DNA of 25,649 nt from Tieghemiomyces parasiticus (Eukaryota; Kickxellomycota; Dimargaritomycetes; Dimargaritales; Dimargaritaceae). The notes under the pieces are model-generated. The model ran no database searches, was not told the origin of the DNA, and was given only the letters and a program-made list of their open reading frames with translations. Each line of letters opens with the position of its first letter. The first letter of the stretch is position 1. The stretch covers positions 1-25,649 of the forward strand of contig JANBPT010000699.1 in NCBI GenBank assembly GCA_027575765.1. The letters are read 5' to 3'. This document shows, piece by piece, positions 1 to 9,531 of this stretch. Position numbers and translations under genes: made by a program.

Positions 1-2517
1 AATAAGCGGATCGTGGCCGATAATATCGACGCCCTACTCCGAGTCGGCCTGGGCGCCCTCGGCCGTGATGATTTGGTACTTGCCAAGTACACATGTATCG
101 CCCTCCAATGTCTCGGTCCCAGCCGGAAGCGCGTCAAGGGTATGGCCGATGACGCCCACCCGCGGTACGCCCGAGACCACCCAGTCATCAGTCAATTGCA
201 GAATATCGTGCAGGACCAACTCGAGTCACCCGATTGGTAAGTACCGCTTAAGCACTGGGTCCCCCCCCCAATATATGTCTATCCCTATGGTTGCCTTGAG
301 AGTCCCGCGAGCCAACGCGGATCAGATGGGTGTGCTGAGAACAGGAATGCTGACCGCCTTCATATTTTTATTTTATTGTCACTCTTTTCCCTCGCCGTTC
401 ACTGATGTAGGTTCCCCCTCGCTGAGCAGGCCATTAACGCTATTTACTCGCTCAGCGAGCAGCCCGACGTGGTCTGTACCGAAATTATCCATCGCAAAAC
501 GGGCGAGGTGCTTCAGACACCGAACCGCAAGGCCGAAGCCGAACCGGCCAAGGAGGCCGCCAGGGCGGACCCGGTCGCCATGGATGCGGATAGTGACGCT
601 GACGACGACGTGGTAATTCCGAACCTGGACCCGACAGACGAAGTGGATACTGACCCAGCCGCCACCCCCACAGCCTCCGCGACCGCTTCCGCTGCCCCAC
701 TCACCGGCTCGGCCTACCCGCTATGTCAACTAGTCTTTTTGGTGGGCCACGTCGCCATCAAGCAGATTATCCTGCTCGAGATTATCGAGGCGGAACTCAA
801 GCGTCGCAAGGGCAGTGACGGAGCCAAGAAGACTCCGTCCAAGGGCGACAAGGGCGACGAGGACGAGCTGGAGCAGGTCACGGGAACCACCGAGGACGAG
901 GTCGCCGACACCATCAACCACATTCGTGAGCGCGAGCTACTGTACGGACCCACCTCCCTACTGGCTCGCTACGGGCCCCTCGTCGCCCACCTCTGCTCCA
1001 ACGCCAAGGCCTATCCAGCCCCGGCCTTGCTGGCCCAGGCCACTCTGGCGCTATCTAAGCTGATGTGTGTTAGTTCCGCCTTCTGCGAGACTCACCTACC
1101 CTTACTCATGAGCGTTCTGACGCAGTCCCAGACCCCGGCCATTCGCAGCAACATCATCATCGCCCTGGGCGACATCACGGTGTGCTTCAACAACCTGATT
1201 GGCGAAAACGTCGAGTATCTCTACGGGCCCCTGCACGATAGCGACCGCGCCGTGAAAAAGAACACCCTCATGGTGTTGACCCACCTGGTCCTCAACGGCA
1301 TGATCAAGGCTAAGGGCCAGCTCGGTGAAATGGCCAAGTGCCTGGAGGACCCGGACCAGCGCATCAGCGACCTGGCCAAACTGTTCTTCACAGAGTTGGC
1401 TACCAAGGACAATTACCTCTACAACAACCTACCGGATATGATCAGTACGTTGTCCACGGGCCTCAACGCCGTAACCGAGGCGGCCTTTGCGCGCATCATG
1501 AAGTTCTTGTTTGAGTTTATCAAGGACAAGGACAAACAGGTCGAGAACATCGCCGAGAAGCTCTGCCAGCGGTTCCGTAGCAACGACGACCCGCGTCAGT
1601 GGCGCGACATTGCCCACTGCCTCTCCCTCATGCCCTACCGATCCGAGCGGAGCTTCAAACGACTGGTCGACAATTTCCCGTACTACTACGACAAACTGGG
1701 GGACAGTGTCGTGTATAAGTGTCTGTGCGATGTCGTCACCCGTGCTCGTGCCCCTGGCATCCAAAAGGCCGAGTTCAAGGCCCTGGTGGATGAGTTTGAA
1801 GCCAAGGTCAAGGATGCCCGCATTAAGTGTACGGGTGAGCTGGAGACCAAGGAAGGAAACGAGGGAGAGCATGAGGGTGGCGCGGAAACGGTCGTAGCAG
1901 ACATGGCGACCGATCACGATGGTACAGCGGCTGGAGGGCCCCATCACCGCGACGCTTCCCCACCACGACCCTCGCGCAAGCGGGCCCCCAACACACCCGG
2001 GTCGGTCCTTAAGGCCAACCCCACCTTAGCCAAGCCCCGCGGTAGGGGTAGGGCTACCGGTCGAACCGTCAAGTTCTCAGCCAAGAAACAACGCAATGCC
2101 GCCCTCTGGGACACCTCTTCCGACGAGGAAGAAGCGGACGAAGTTGAGGAGGATCATCATGATGACGATGACAACCGCGATGACGATGACGACCCTAACG
2201 ACGATATCAGCGACATGGATGACGACGAGGGTGCCACCAAGGACGCACCGGAGGACCCGTTCATGGATGAAGACCCCGCCCCACGATCGAAACGCGGTAC
2301 CAGCCGCAGCCGCCGCTCAGCCGCTTCGGTGGTATCCCCTTCAGCAGCGGTGGTTCATGTCGACATTCCACCACCTCCTGAGTTCACAACAGGTACCCGC
2401 CGGAGCTCACGTCGTAGTACGCGGCTGTCCAAGGACGCAGTCCCGGTGTCAACGAGAAATTCCCGGCGGAGGATGGTGGAGTCTGACGATGATAACGATA
2501 TGGACGAGGATGAGTAA
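1..2517 (+). CDS. CND1: Condensin complex subunit 1 (Cnd1/Ycs4/CAP-D2), C-terminal part, 5' truncated
   Basis: HEAT-repeat subunit of condensin I, which with Smc2/Smc4 and the kleisin compacts mitotic chromosomes in the nucleus. The reading frame is open at base 1, so the N-terminal half lies outside the window. Exon 1 (1-236) joins exon 2 (411-2517) across a phase-2 intron and rebuilds a Trp codon followed by FPLAEQAINAIYSLSEQPDV, a hallmark of this family; 780 residues are visible. The family core starts at HVAIKQI (visible residue about 192) and continues through SLLARYGPL, KLMCVSSAFCETHLPLL, RSNIIIALGDITVCFNNLIG, VKKNTLMVLTHLVLNGMI and GQLGEMAKCLEDPDQRISDL (about 250-420), corresponding to the Cnd1 Pfam domain. 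An acidic/Ala/Thr-rich insert (about 110-180) interrupts the region before the core. The last 200 residues are disordered: PSRKR basic patches, SPPRP and NTPG candidate CDK sites, and long Asp/Glu runs. It is convergent with the RNase H gene. The identification is very secure. Confidence 0.96.
237..410 (+). other. Intron in condensin subunit 1 gene (174 bp, phase 2)
   Basis: The donor is G|GTAAGT at 236-242 and the acceptor is ACTGATGTAG ending at 410. Reading through hits TAA at 238-240, while splicing restores the conserved DWFPLAEQ junction. The intron carries a C9 run (261-269) and a T-rich stretch before the acceptor; CTGAT near 403 is a possible branch site. Confidence 0.93.
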
Positions 2518-2936
2518 CTGGTAGGGTCTCCCGTCCCTTTTAGTGCCCATTCTTACGGCGAGACTGCTTTGCTTCCCCTTTGTAATAATTTTGAGTCTAG
2601 TGTTTGTGTCCCTTCACTTCTTTCCCCATAGCATTCTGCCATTGGTTACTTCTTAGTATTCTAATAAGTTTGATGAACCTTCGATGCTTGCTTTATTTCT
2701 CGCAAACTCCATGCCAGGTGGCTTGAGTAACAAAGGTTGTACGATTAGCAGGTCGATGGGATTATACAGCACACCGTTGCTTGAACGTGGCCTAGATGGT
2801 TAGTGGAGGTAAGCAAATTGCACATTGTGGGCATCCAATAGAATGGCGTAGGTAATGTTACAGAATATCGTTCAGAGTTGGGAGTTAAAAAAAAGGTAGC
2901 TCAAGAATGTTTCAAATGCTCGGCCAATGCAAGGAG
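2518..2936. other. Convergent 3' intergenic region (condensin / RNase H)
   Basis: This AT-richer spacer lies between two converging stop codons, and no ORF in it looks coding. TTTATT at 2692-2697 reads AATAAA on the minus strand, about 240 bp beyond the RNase H stop, and is a possible poly(A) signal for that gene. No canonical AATAAA is seen for the condensin gene on the plus strand; AATAATT at about 2584 is a weak candidate. Confidence 0.5.
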
Positions 2937-3491
2937 TTATGCCCAAATGCCGTTGTAAGCGAGCGTGTCCGCCATATCGTTCCCCTCGCTACCGCTATGG
3001 GCGGGGACGTAGGAGAAGATTGTATCCTTGTAGCGATCATCAATCAGAGCTAGGATAGCCTTAATCAAATCCTGGTTCGCCACGGGAAAACCTCGGCAGT
3101 TGACCCACCCGTTATTCTGCCACTTGACGGACCACACGGTAATGGCGTTCATCGCGTACTTGCTATCGGTGTGCACCGTCAAGGGACGCCGGCGCGAACA
3201 GACCTCCAGGGCCCGCTTAATGGCGGTCAACTCGGCGCGTTGGTTGGTTTGAACGGGACCTTTAAGGCGCTCACTGATATTGCGCACGTCGCCGTCGCCA
3301 AAGTAGGCCCCAACCCCCGCACAGCTGCCGGCGCGGCCGTTGTTGATGCATGCTCCGTCGGTATATACAACTTGAGGAGTGCCTAGCTGGTTGTTGCTGG
3401 GTCGCCGAGAGCGGCGGTAGTCATAGTCGCTTGACTCCTCTCCAGAAGCGGTCTCGTAGTAGTAGTAGTAGTAGTCGTCACCGTAATACAT
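2937..3491 (-). CDS. RNH1: Ribonuclease H1-type protein
   Basis: Endonuclease that cleaves the RNA strand of RNA:DNA hybrids (R-loops, primers), acting in nucleus or mitochondria. From the ATG at 3491 the protein has 184 residues. A single RNase H fold covers about residues 38-184: VVYTDGACINNG, QRAELTAI, VHTDSKYAMNAI, GWVNCRGFPV, SYVPAHSGSEGNDMADTLA. The four metal-binding acids of RNase HI are present (Asp45, Glu87, Asp109, Asp175), as is the catalytic-loop His165. The first 35 residues are low complexity, with six consecutive Tyr encoded by a TAC microsatellite, Asp/Ser stretches and an Arg-rich patch. The usual N-terminal hybrid-binding domain is not visible. The 5' end is uncertain: the open frame continues upstream without another ATG to a TGA near 3574, and CAG|GTATGT overlapping the chosen ATG resembles a splice donor. 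An upstream exon is therefore possible. The catalytic domain is secure; the start is not. Confidence 0.87.
   Translation of the reverse strand: MYYGDDYYYYYYETASGEESSDYDYRRSRRPSNNQLGTPQVVYTDGACINNGRAGSCAGVGAYFGDGDVRNISERLKGPVQTNQRAELTAIKRALEVCSRRRPLTVHTDSKYAMNAITVWSVKWQNNGWVNCRGFPVANQDLIKAILALIDDRYKDTIFSYVPAHSGSEGNDMADTLAYNGIWA
3456..3473 (-). repeat. (TAC)6 microsatellite coding for poly-Tyr
   Basis: Six perfect GTA units on the plus strand read as six TAC (Tyr) codons in the N-terminal linker of the RNase H gene. Length polymorphism here would be in frame. If the alternative splice model is right, the repeat is intronic. Confidence 0.9.
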
Positions 3492-5508
3492 ACCTGGCTT
3501 CAAGGCTTTTAGAAGTGCAAGTATTTGCAAGGCGAATGAGCAGAGATTCGAATGGTGTACCTCCTGTGGGCACAGGTATCAGAGCAGAGTCCAAAGGCTG
3601 AGGTGTGAATGAGGTAACGTCCAGACTGAAAGTTATGAAAAAATATACACCTTGGAAGCGGGTGAATAGCGGACTCAGGGGGTTAGGGTCGGTACGGCCA
3701 GGCTTGTGACTCCTTAGGAGACGCCTGAATGGGAAACCTTGAGTTACCGGTGGGTAGAGGCGACAAATAGAAGGTTGGCGTTGGGCATGCTATGCCCGAT
3801 GCATGGGAGAGAAAAGAATATAAGCGACGTCCGGAAGGGGAGGGTATTATGTGACGGGACGTCGGCGAGTACGGCTGTTGAAAGCAAGGGCTGTATCTGG
3901 CAGGCGGGCGGGCGCTGTTAGGCACAATGGACCCCCTGGCCGAAGCGAACGACAATTAAGCATGGAGTGATGAAGGAGAAAATCCAAGTGATGGAATTCA
4001 CTTTTTACCGGACCTGTAGTGTTGTAACCCCGGGTCCATTCCTCCTCTCCGGGGAAGGGCGAAGAGCGTGGCAGGTGGAGAACCGTGACCTTGAGCACCT
4101 ACTCCAATTCATAGAGGGGTGGGTTTCCAGCCGACCCGAGAAGGTTCGGGCGCGGCAATCCTGAAGGTCTAGATAAATTGTCGATTGACTCGCGCTCGGC
4201 CTGCCAGGTCCACGATTCGTCATCCAGGATGGTCGAAATCGTGCCTCCCCCCACACTAAACGGTCACCTGTCACTGAGGCCAAAACATATAATAGATATA
4301 CAGTGCATCGGTACTATTCATTAAGCGTACGAAGAATATCTGCTTTTCACCCTAATAACGCTCTGGGCCTGCTCGCTCGAATACCTTCTCCATCGACATC
4401 TTTTTACCCTCCCGCAGGCTACACGCCCCTTCACAGGGGTCTCTCCCGCTTCGGGTTCTTCGCCGGAAACCTCATCCAGATCCGGAAGACCCGGGATTGT
4501 CTCGTCAAGTCCTGCGCCAAACCTGTCGGTGAGGACCGATCCAAAAGTAGGGCCAGCACTGGGCCCCATATGCCTGTGGCGGTTCCACGCGCTTGTGTGT
4601 AGCACGAAACAACCGACTACGCGCTCCAACGTTGACGACCTGGGACCTGGCATGTAAAAGTCATTGTCAACTTGGTTGTGCCCTAATAAATCAAGCGCAA
4701 AGACCGTCCCCCCATGTCACTACGATTGTGACATAAAGCTAGCGTACTGTATTATTTTTCAATCCAACGTGACAAAGCAAGAGAGTAACCTAGGCATGAG
4801 CACTCCTAGCCGAGTTGATTGGTGGTAGACGAGAGTGAAATCACCGTTTCTTTCAGTGGTGACAGTCCCTGCCCTCGATCAGACCGGCAAGACTGTTTGG
4901 CGCATCCGATTCTTCGATTTCTCATGACGAAGGCGAGGCTCTACTCTCTAATCGGATATTTAGAGGTTCAGCCATACATTGCTGGACTGAAACAATGGGT
5001 AACACTATGTCAGCAATACCAAAGGGCTCAGTTGGTGAGTGAGCACTAGCGCCGACGCCGTCCCTCCTGGAGCTCCCCATGAAGCTCGCCCATCTTTCAT
5101 CTCCACCGTAATACGTCGTTAGCAAATTCACTAGCCTCGATCCTCTCCGCTCTCGAGGCCAATGATGTGAAACCGATTTCGCCACGCGTCATTTCGCTCA
5201 AGCCTCCACTCTCTTTCATCCCTGGCTCTCCAAAACCTCGCCACATCTCATGCTTGCCGCACGGTGTTTACGCCCACGGCGCAATTCCAAAAGTGCCCCG
5301 GTGTGGCTAGAGCATTCTCAAATCATGGAGGCGCAGGTGCATGAACGACGCCATCTTTCTATTGCTTCACCACGGTATCTATTTGAGTGCGTCTCAGCTT
5401 CATCTTACTCACTTTCTCTATCCGTCAGCATTTTACATCCCCTCATATATTATTTTCTGCATCTGTAGCCCCCCCCCCAGCGCTTCGCTTACGTACAACG
5501 CAATCACC
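3492..5508. other. Divergent intergenic region between RNase H (-) and alcohol dehydrogenase (+)
   Basis: This is about 2 kb with no ORF resembling coding DNA and no tRNA. It must hold the promoters of both flanking genes if their 5' ends are as modelled. The right end (about 5340-5508) is strongly pyrimidine-rich on the plus strand and ends in a C10 run 31 bp before the dehydrogenase ATG; TCATATATTATT near 5444 is a weak TATA-like stretch. Next to the RNase H gene, TTTTTTCATAACTTTCAG (minus strand, about 3632-3649) looks like a splice acceptor and could mark an upstream RNase H exon. I see nothing else I can support. Confidence 0.5.
5469..5478 (+). repeat. C10 homopolymer in the dehydrogenase leader
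   Basis: Ten consecutive C lie in the presumed 5' UTR on the sense strand, 30 bases before the ATG. Several comparable runs occur elsewhere in noncoding parts of the window, also as C on the sense strand of the nearest gene. Confidence 0.95.
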
Positions 5509-6774
5509 ATGCCTACCAGTACCCAATCCCACTCCGGCGACAAAGTCAAGTGCCTCGCAGCTAAAGAGAAAGGCGGCCCCGTTTCCGAGTGGGAGTACAC
5601 CGCCCGCCCCCTGGGCCCCCACGATATCGAGCTCGCCATCGACTACTGTGGTGTCTGCGGTACCGACTGCTCCCAAATCGACACTGGCTATAGTGTAGCC
5701 GAATACCCTTTTGTCCCGGGCCATGAGATTATCGGACGTGCTGTCAAGCTGGGAGATAAGGTCCAAGGTTTTTCAGAGGGCGAACGTGTCGGTGTGAGCT
5801 GGTTCGCGTGGTCGTGTGAAGACGGCAGCTCGCAGTGCGATCAATGCCGCCAGGGAAACGACGTGTATTGCCAAAAAGCTGTCTCGACCGCCGGCGGCAA
5901 GTATCCCGACGGCTCCATCTCCTATGGCGGCTACGCTGAGTAAGTAATAGTTATCGTTAAAACTAGTAGGCTATACGTCACATGCTGACCGTATCTTACC
6001 AGGAGTGGGGTTGCATAGACGAGCCTTTTCCCCAAGTAGATTTAATTTCCGATTAGCGGATCTAACCACGCCACACCCCTCCGCTGGCTCTCGAATTCGA
6101 CTATCGTTTCCGGCGCTTTTTGACCCACTCTCAGCTCCATCCGCGTCCACCAGAAGCACGTGATGCACATTCCTGACAACCTGGACTCCAAGTTGGCTGC
6201 TCCCATCACCTGCGGTGGGTCGACCGTGTTCACCCCTATGACTGTCCACAATGTCAAGGCTGGTGATTGTGTCGGTATCGTTGGTATTGGTGGTCTGGGT
6301 CATATGGCCATCATGTTTGCCAAAGCCCTCGGTGCCGAAGTGACGGCTTTCACCACTAAGGAAGATAAATGCAAGGAGTGCCTGGAACTCGGTGCCCACC
6401 ATGCAGTCAACCTTAAAGATGCGAAGCAGGTGAGCCGTGCGGAGAACTCGATTGATTTCCTCCTGGTCTGCAGCAACTCGCCCCACATCAACTGGGACCA
6501 GCTAGCCAGCTTCGTGAGTCTCCACGGCAAAATTGTACTTGTGGGCATTCCCCCGACTCCCATTAAGATCAGCGCAGCGAATCTGCTGCTGAAAAATATC
6601 TCACTATCGACCAGCGTCGTAGGTAATGCCGCCCAGGTCCAGCAATCCCTAGACTTTGCCGCCAAGCACCACATCAAGCCAATCCTCGAGGAATTGCCTA
6701 TGAGCAAGGCCAACGACGGGATCCAGCGTGTTAAGGATGGTGACGTGCGCTACCGCGTGGTACTCCACCGATAA
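5509..6774 (+). CDS. Zinc-dependent NADP(H) alcohol dehydrogenase, ADH6/cinnamyl-alcohol-dehydrogenase type
   Basis: Medium-chain dehydrogenase/reductase that by family interconverts aldehydes and alcohols with NADP(H), probably in the cytosol. Exons 5509-5939 and 6135-6774 give 356 residues, normal for the family. The catalytic zinc ligands are visible: Cys50 in YCGVCGTD, His72-Glu73 in VPGHEI, and Cys170 in APITCGG. The structural-zinc cysteines are 103, 110, 113 and 121, but the first spacing is x6 rather than the usual x2. The nucleotide-binding glycines are GIGGLGHMA (about 194-202), followed by AFTTKEDK, which suits NADP(H) rather than NAD(H). C-terminal GDVRYRVVL is typical of the family. 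The ATG at 5509 (ATCACCATGCC, A at -3) matches family N-terminal length. An in-frame ATG at 5341 would add 56 residues translated from pyrimidine-rich leader. A premature-stop acceptor exists inside the intron. The substrate cannot be told from sequence. Confidence 0.94.
5940..6134 (+). other. Intron in alcohol dehydrogenase gene (195 bp, phase 2)
   Basis: The donor is GA|GTAAGT and the acceptor is CCCACTCTCAG ending at 6134. Joining makes a GAC codon and an unbroken GGYADSIRVHQKHV, which matches the family without gap. A second, closer acceptor (TATCTTACCAG ending at 6002, with CTGAC about 15 bases upstream) has better branch-site spacing, but using it leads to an in-frame TAG five codons later. 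Confidence 0.9.
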
Positions 6775-9531
6775 GTAGCCCAAGATTGATCTCAGCCGAA
6801 TTGGCATTATATCGTTTGTAAGACCCTAGATGTTGTAATCCTTGAGTTAATACCTAGATTAAATACCAATGCCTAAGTGATTCAAGGTTGAACGCTTATA
6901 TAATACAGAATGTTCGCATTTTTTAATCTGGATGTCTTAGGCACTGGCGCTCCAGACATAGCTTAGAGTATCCAAGGCGAAAACCCTATCCGTACGACCT
7001 ATTCTCAGGTTTTACCATTCCTCACTTAACCGTTTGTCTTTCTACTCCTCCACCTCGCTATTCCGAAGGGCAACCCAATTCACAAATTATCTTAACTGAC
7101 TTCCATGCTAGACTCGGATGCTCCTTGCCATAACGCCAACAAGTGTCTAGATCGCTTTCACGAGGTTTATTACCCCGTTAAATATGACCCCCGGCCGGTC
7201 ACTCGTCAGACAACATTGGCAAATTTTACTGGGCCATAATCCCGAACCCATCGGAGGTAGACCCTTGTCTTGTGGATAGCCAAGAGGTGATTCGCGGCAT
7301 CCACCCAGTCATCACACACTATGAACCACCACTGCCCACACAAACCGCTTAATTACTGACGACAAGCCGCCAGTTATCATCACCACCCTGCTACCCTCGC
7401 CAAAACCTACTCCTATCCATAAGCATTTCAACTTCACCTTTTCTTCTTACTTGCAATTGAGGCGAACGCTATCCGCCTTCCCTCCACTTTACACGACTCC
7501 TGCCAACGACTTGGATCACATCCACAAGCTCCACCGGCTATATAAGCTGGCGAGAGAGCACCTTCATAAAAGTTTTAGGTTAACTTATTTTACTTGTCTT
7601 TACCAATCACCGCCCTCGAGTTCCTACATACCACGGAGCACCTGTTGATTTATAAAAATAAGCGTTGTCTCTATTCTTGACCCTGACCAAAAGGCTCGAA
7701 TTTCGGGATTGATTAAACTACTAGTTGTGTACTGACCACCTGCATCCCCCTCATCCAACTTTATCTCCTTAATTCGGATTTTTATACTTCCCTACACCAA
7801 GCCAATGCTGTACAGGTTGATGAAGGAAGACTGCATTGTTATAGCATTACCACATGCTACATTAAACTGCGCGAACCTCTTTATGCCAATGCCCACATGG
7901 ACGCCAATCACCCCTCCCCATAGTTTTAAGGAAAATAAAGTATATGAAGTGGGAAAAAGAAAGCGGGGATAGTCGACCTGATGTGCAGTATGATTGATTT
8001 TTGGCTAACAGTACACTGCATGGCCACTACCAGCCCTGCGTTCGTCTGAATAACTGGCAATGTAAATGCCCGATATCCCCTGTCCTAAATTTGCTACGCC
8101 CTATTTGGCTCTCAGCAATGAGAGAGGGAGGAGGGTCACCAGTGAATAGGAAACCAGATGATGCACCCTCACCCTGCAGCAGGCGAGGGCTAGGGCTCCG
8201 ATATATTCCTTCTAAGGAAAACTGTTTACTTTGAGTAAGGGTCGACAGGCTGGTTCTCACCGACAGTCATGGCCATGTTCTAAAACCGTTGCATGTGGCC
8301 CACAGAGTCGTTGGGTACCATTGGTATTTGCAGTATGTGGTTATTGCCCTCAACAGAAGCAGCGCGATGGTTCCCAGGTGGACCGCGAGGTGAGCGCCGG
8401 ACTGTGTCGAACACTGAACTGTTGATCAACCTATTTCAGTCATACTAGCGTGGTAATCATCGGGCTGGGCCACACTACCCCAGCTGGTGTCTCAACCGGT
8501 ACCCCAGCTGCCTATCCTGCAATGTTGCCATCTCTCGCCGGCCTTGTGTAGGATGGGTATCCCGTAAGCCAAGTGGGTTCGCTTCGATTTGGGCTTCCAA
8601 ATTGGGCACTCATTTACCTCCTCCTCGTCGAGGCTTACCCTCCTAGGTCACTACGTTGGCCACAGACCTGCATACCTTCTGCCCCGCGGGATGGCAGCAA
8701 CCAGCGTCGAACTATACCAATCAAGTATAGATTTCCCCCCTCTTTTACTTAGAGCTGCTAGCATGCTACTGGCTGCCTTAATCCCATTTACCCGCCGGGT
8801 TTCGATCCGCTAGATTGCCTGCCAGGTTCTCCGACTCTCTCACGGTCTCTCCTTTCGTCAGATATTTTTTCCCAGATGCCGAACTAGTGGGTTAGTGGCG
8901 AGACACCAGGCCACCTTTGGAGATCCCCCCCCTGGCTTACTGGGATTGTAGATTCTGGATTTGGAAAAGGCATGTGGAGTCCTTGAGTGTAAGACCTCAT
9001 TAATCTCGCACCGGGCTGTGCTTCGGGCCATAGGATACTGAGATGATTGGCCAGTCGGGTAGTGAGCTGGAGAAAGGGCCATCCGTAACGTAGGGTACCT
9101 GGTACTTACCTGGCCTACCCATCAGCTCTCCCTTGTCAAGCATTATGTATTATGACCCTGTGGCTCGGCCGTGGTGCTTAAGATCGTCGCTCTTTGTAAC
9201 TAGTGAACTCGTGTTTTCACAGAGGCCTTCTTCCCTCATAAAACCCTTACGTACAGGGCCGCATTTACAGTGATTGCGCTCCCGCCTAAGCCCCGGGTGG
9301 GTGGTATAAAACCGCTGAGCTGCCACCTACTAGTAGGGAGCCGTGTCCGAACCACACTCTTGCAACTGTATCCTTAATGCGTACCTTTATCCCTGCTGTT
9401 CTCCTAGGCCTACTCTGAGGCCAGCACCCTTAGCTTCACTATTGTTGTAGCTCCGTCCCGAGTGCAGCCTCCTTTATTTGCGATAGATAATACCTTCCCT
9501 GAGCTCAACAGGGGCAGTGCTGTCAGACAGC
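6775..9531. other. Gene-free region upstream of the 7TM gene
   Basis: This is about 2.75 kb without a recognisable gene; ORFs are short, mostly lack ATG starts and show no motif. ATTAAA at 6858-6863, about 85 bp past the dehydrogenase stop, is a possible poly(A) signal. Stretches around 7380-7460 and 7735-7800 are pyrimidine-rich on the plus strand, and a C8 run lies at 8925-8932. An 11-mer, TACCCCAGCTG, occurs twice 24 bp apart (8476-8486, 8500-8510). No tRNA fold is found. Confidence 0.5.
9305..9311 (+). promoter_or_regulatory. Candidate TATA box of the 7TM gene
   Basis: TATAAAA sits in a GC-richer context (GTGGTATAAAACCGC) about 220 bp upstream of the ATG at 9532. It implies a leader of up to roughly 190 bases. 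This is supported by motif and position only. Confidence 0.4.

Noticed and set aside
65..616. 183-codon ORF overlapping the condensin gene
   Set aside because: A shadow frame spanning the exon 1/intron/exon 2 boundary of an unmistakable condensin gene.
3677..3692. GGGGTTAGGGT, telomere-like hexamer
   Set aside because: A single unit only; no tandem array.
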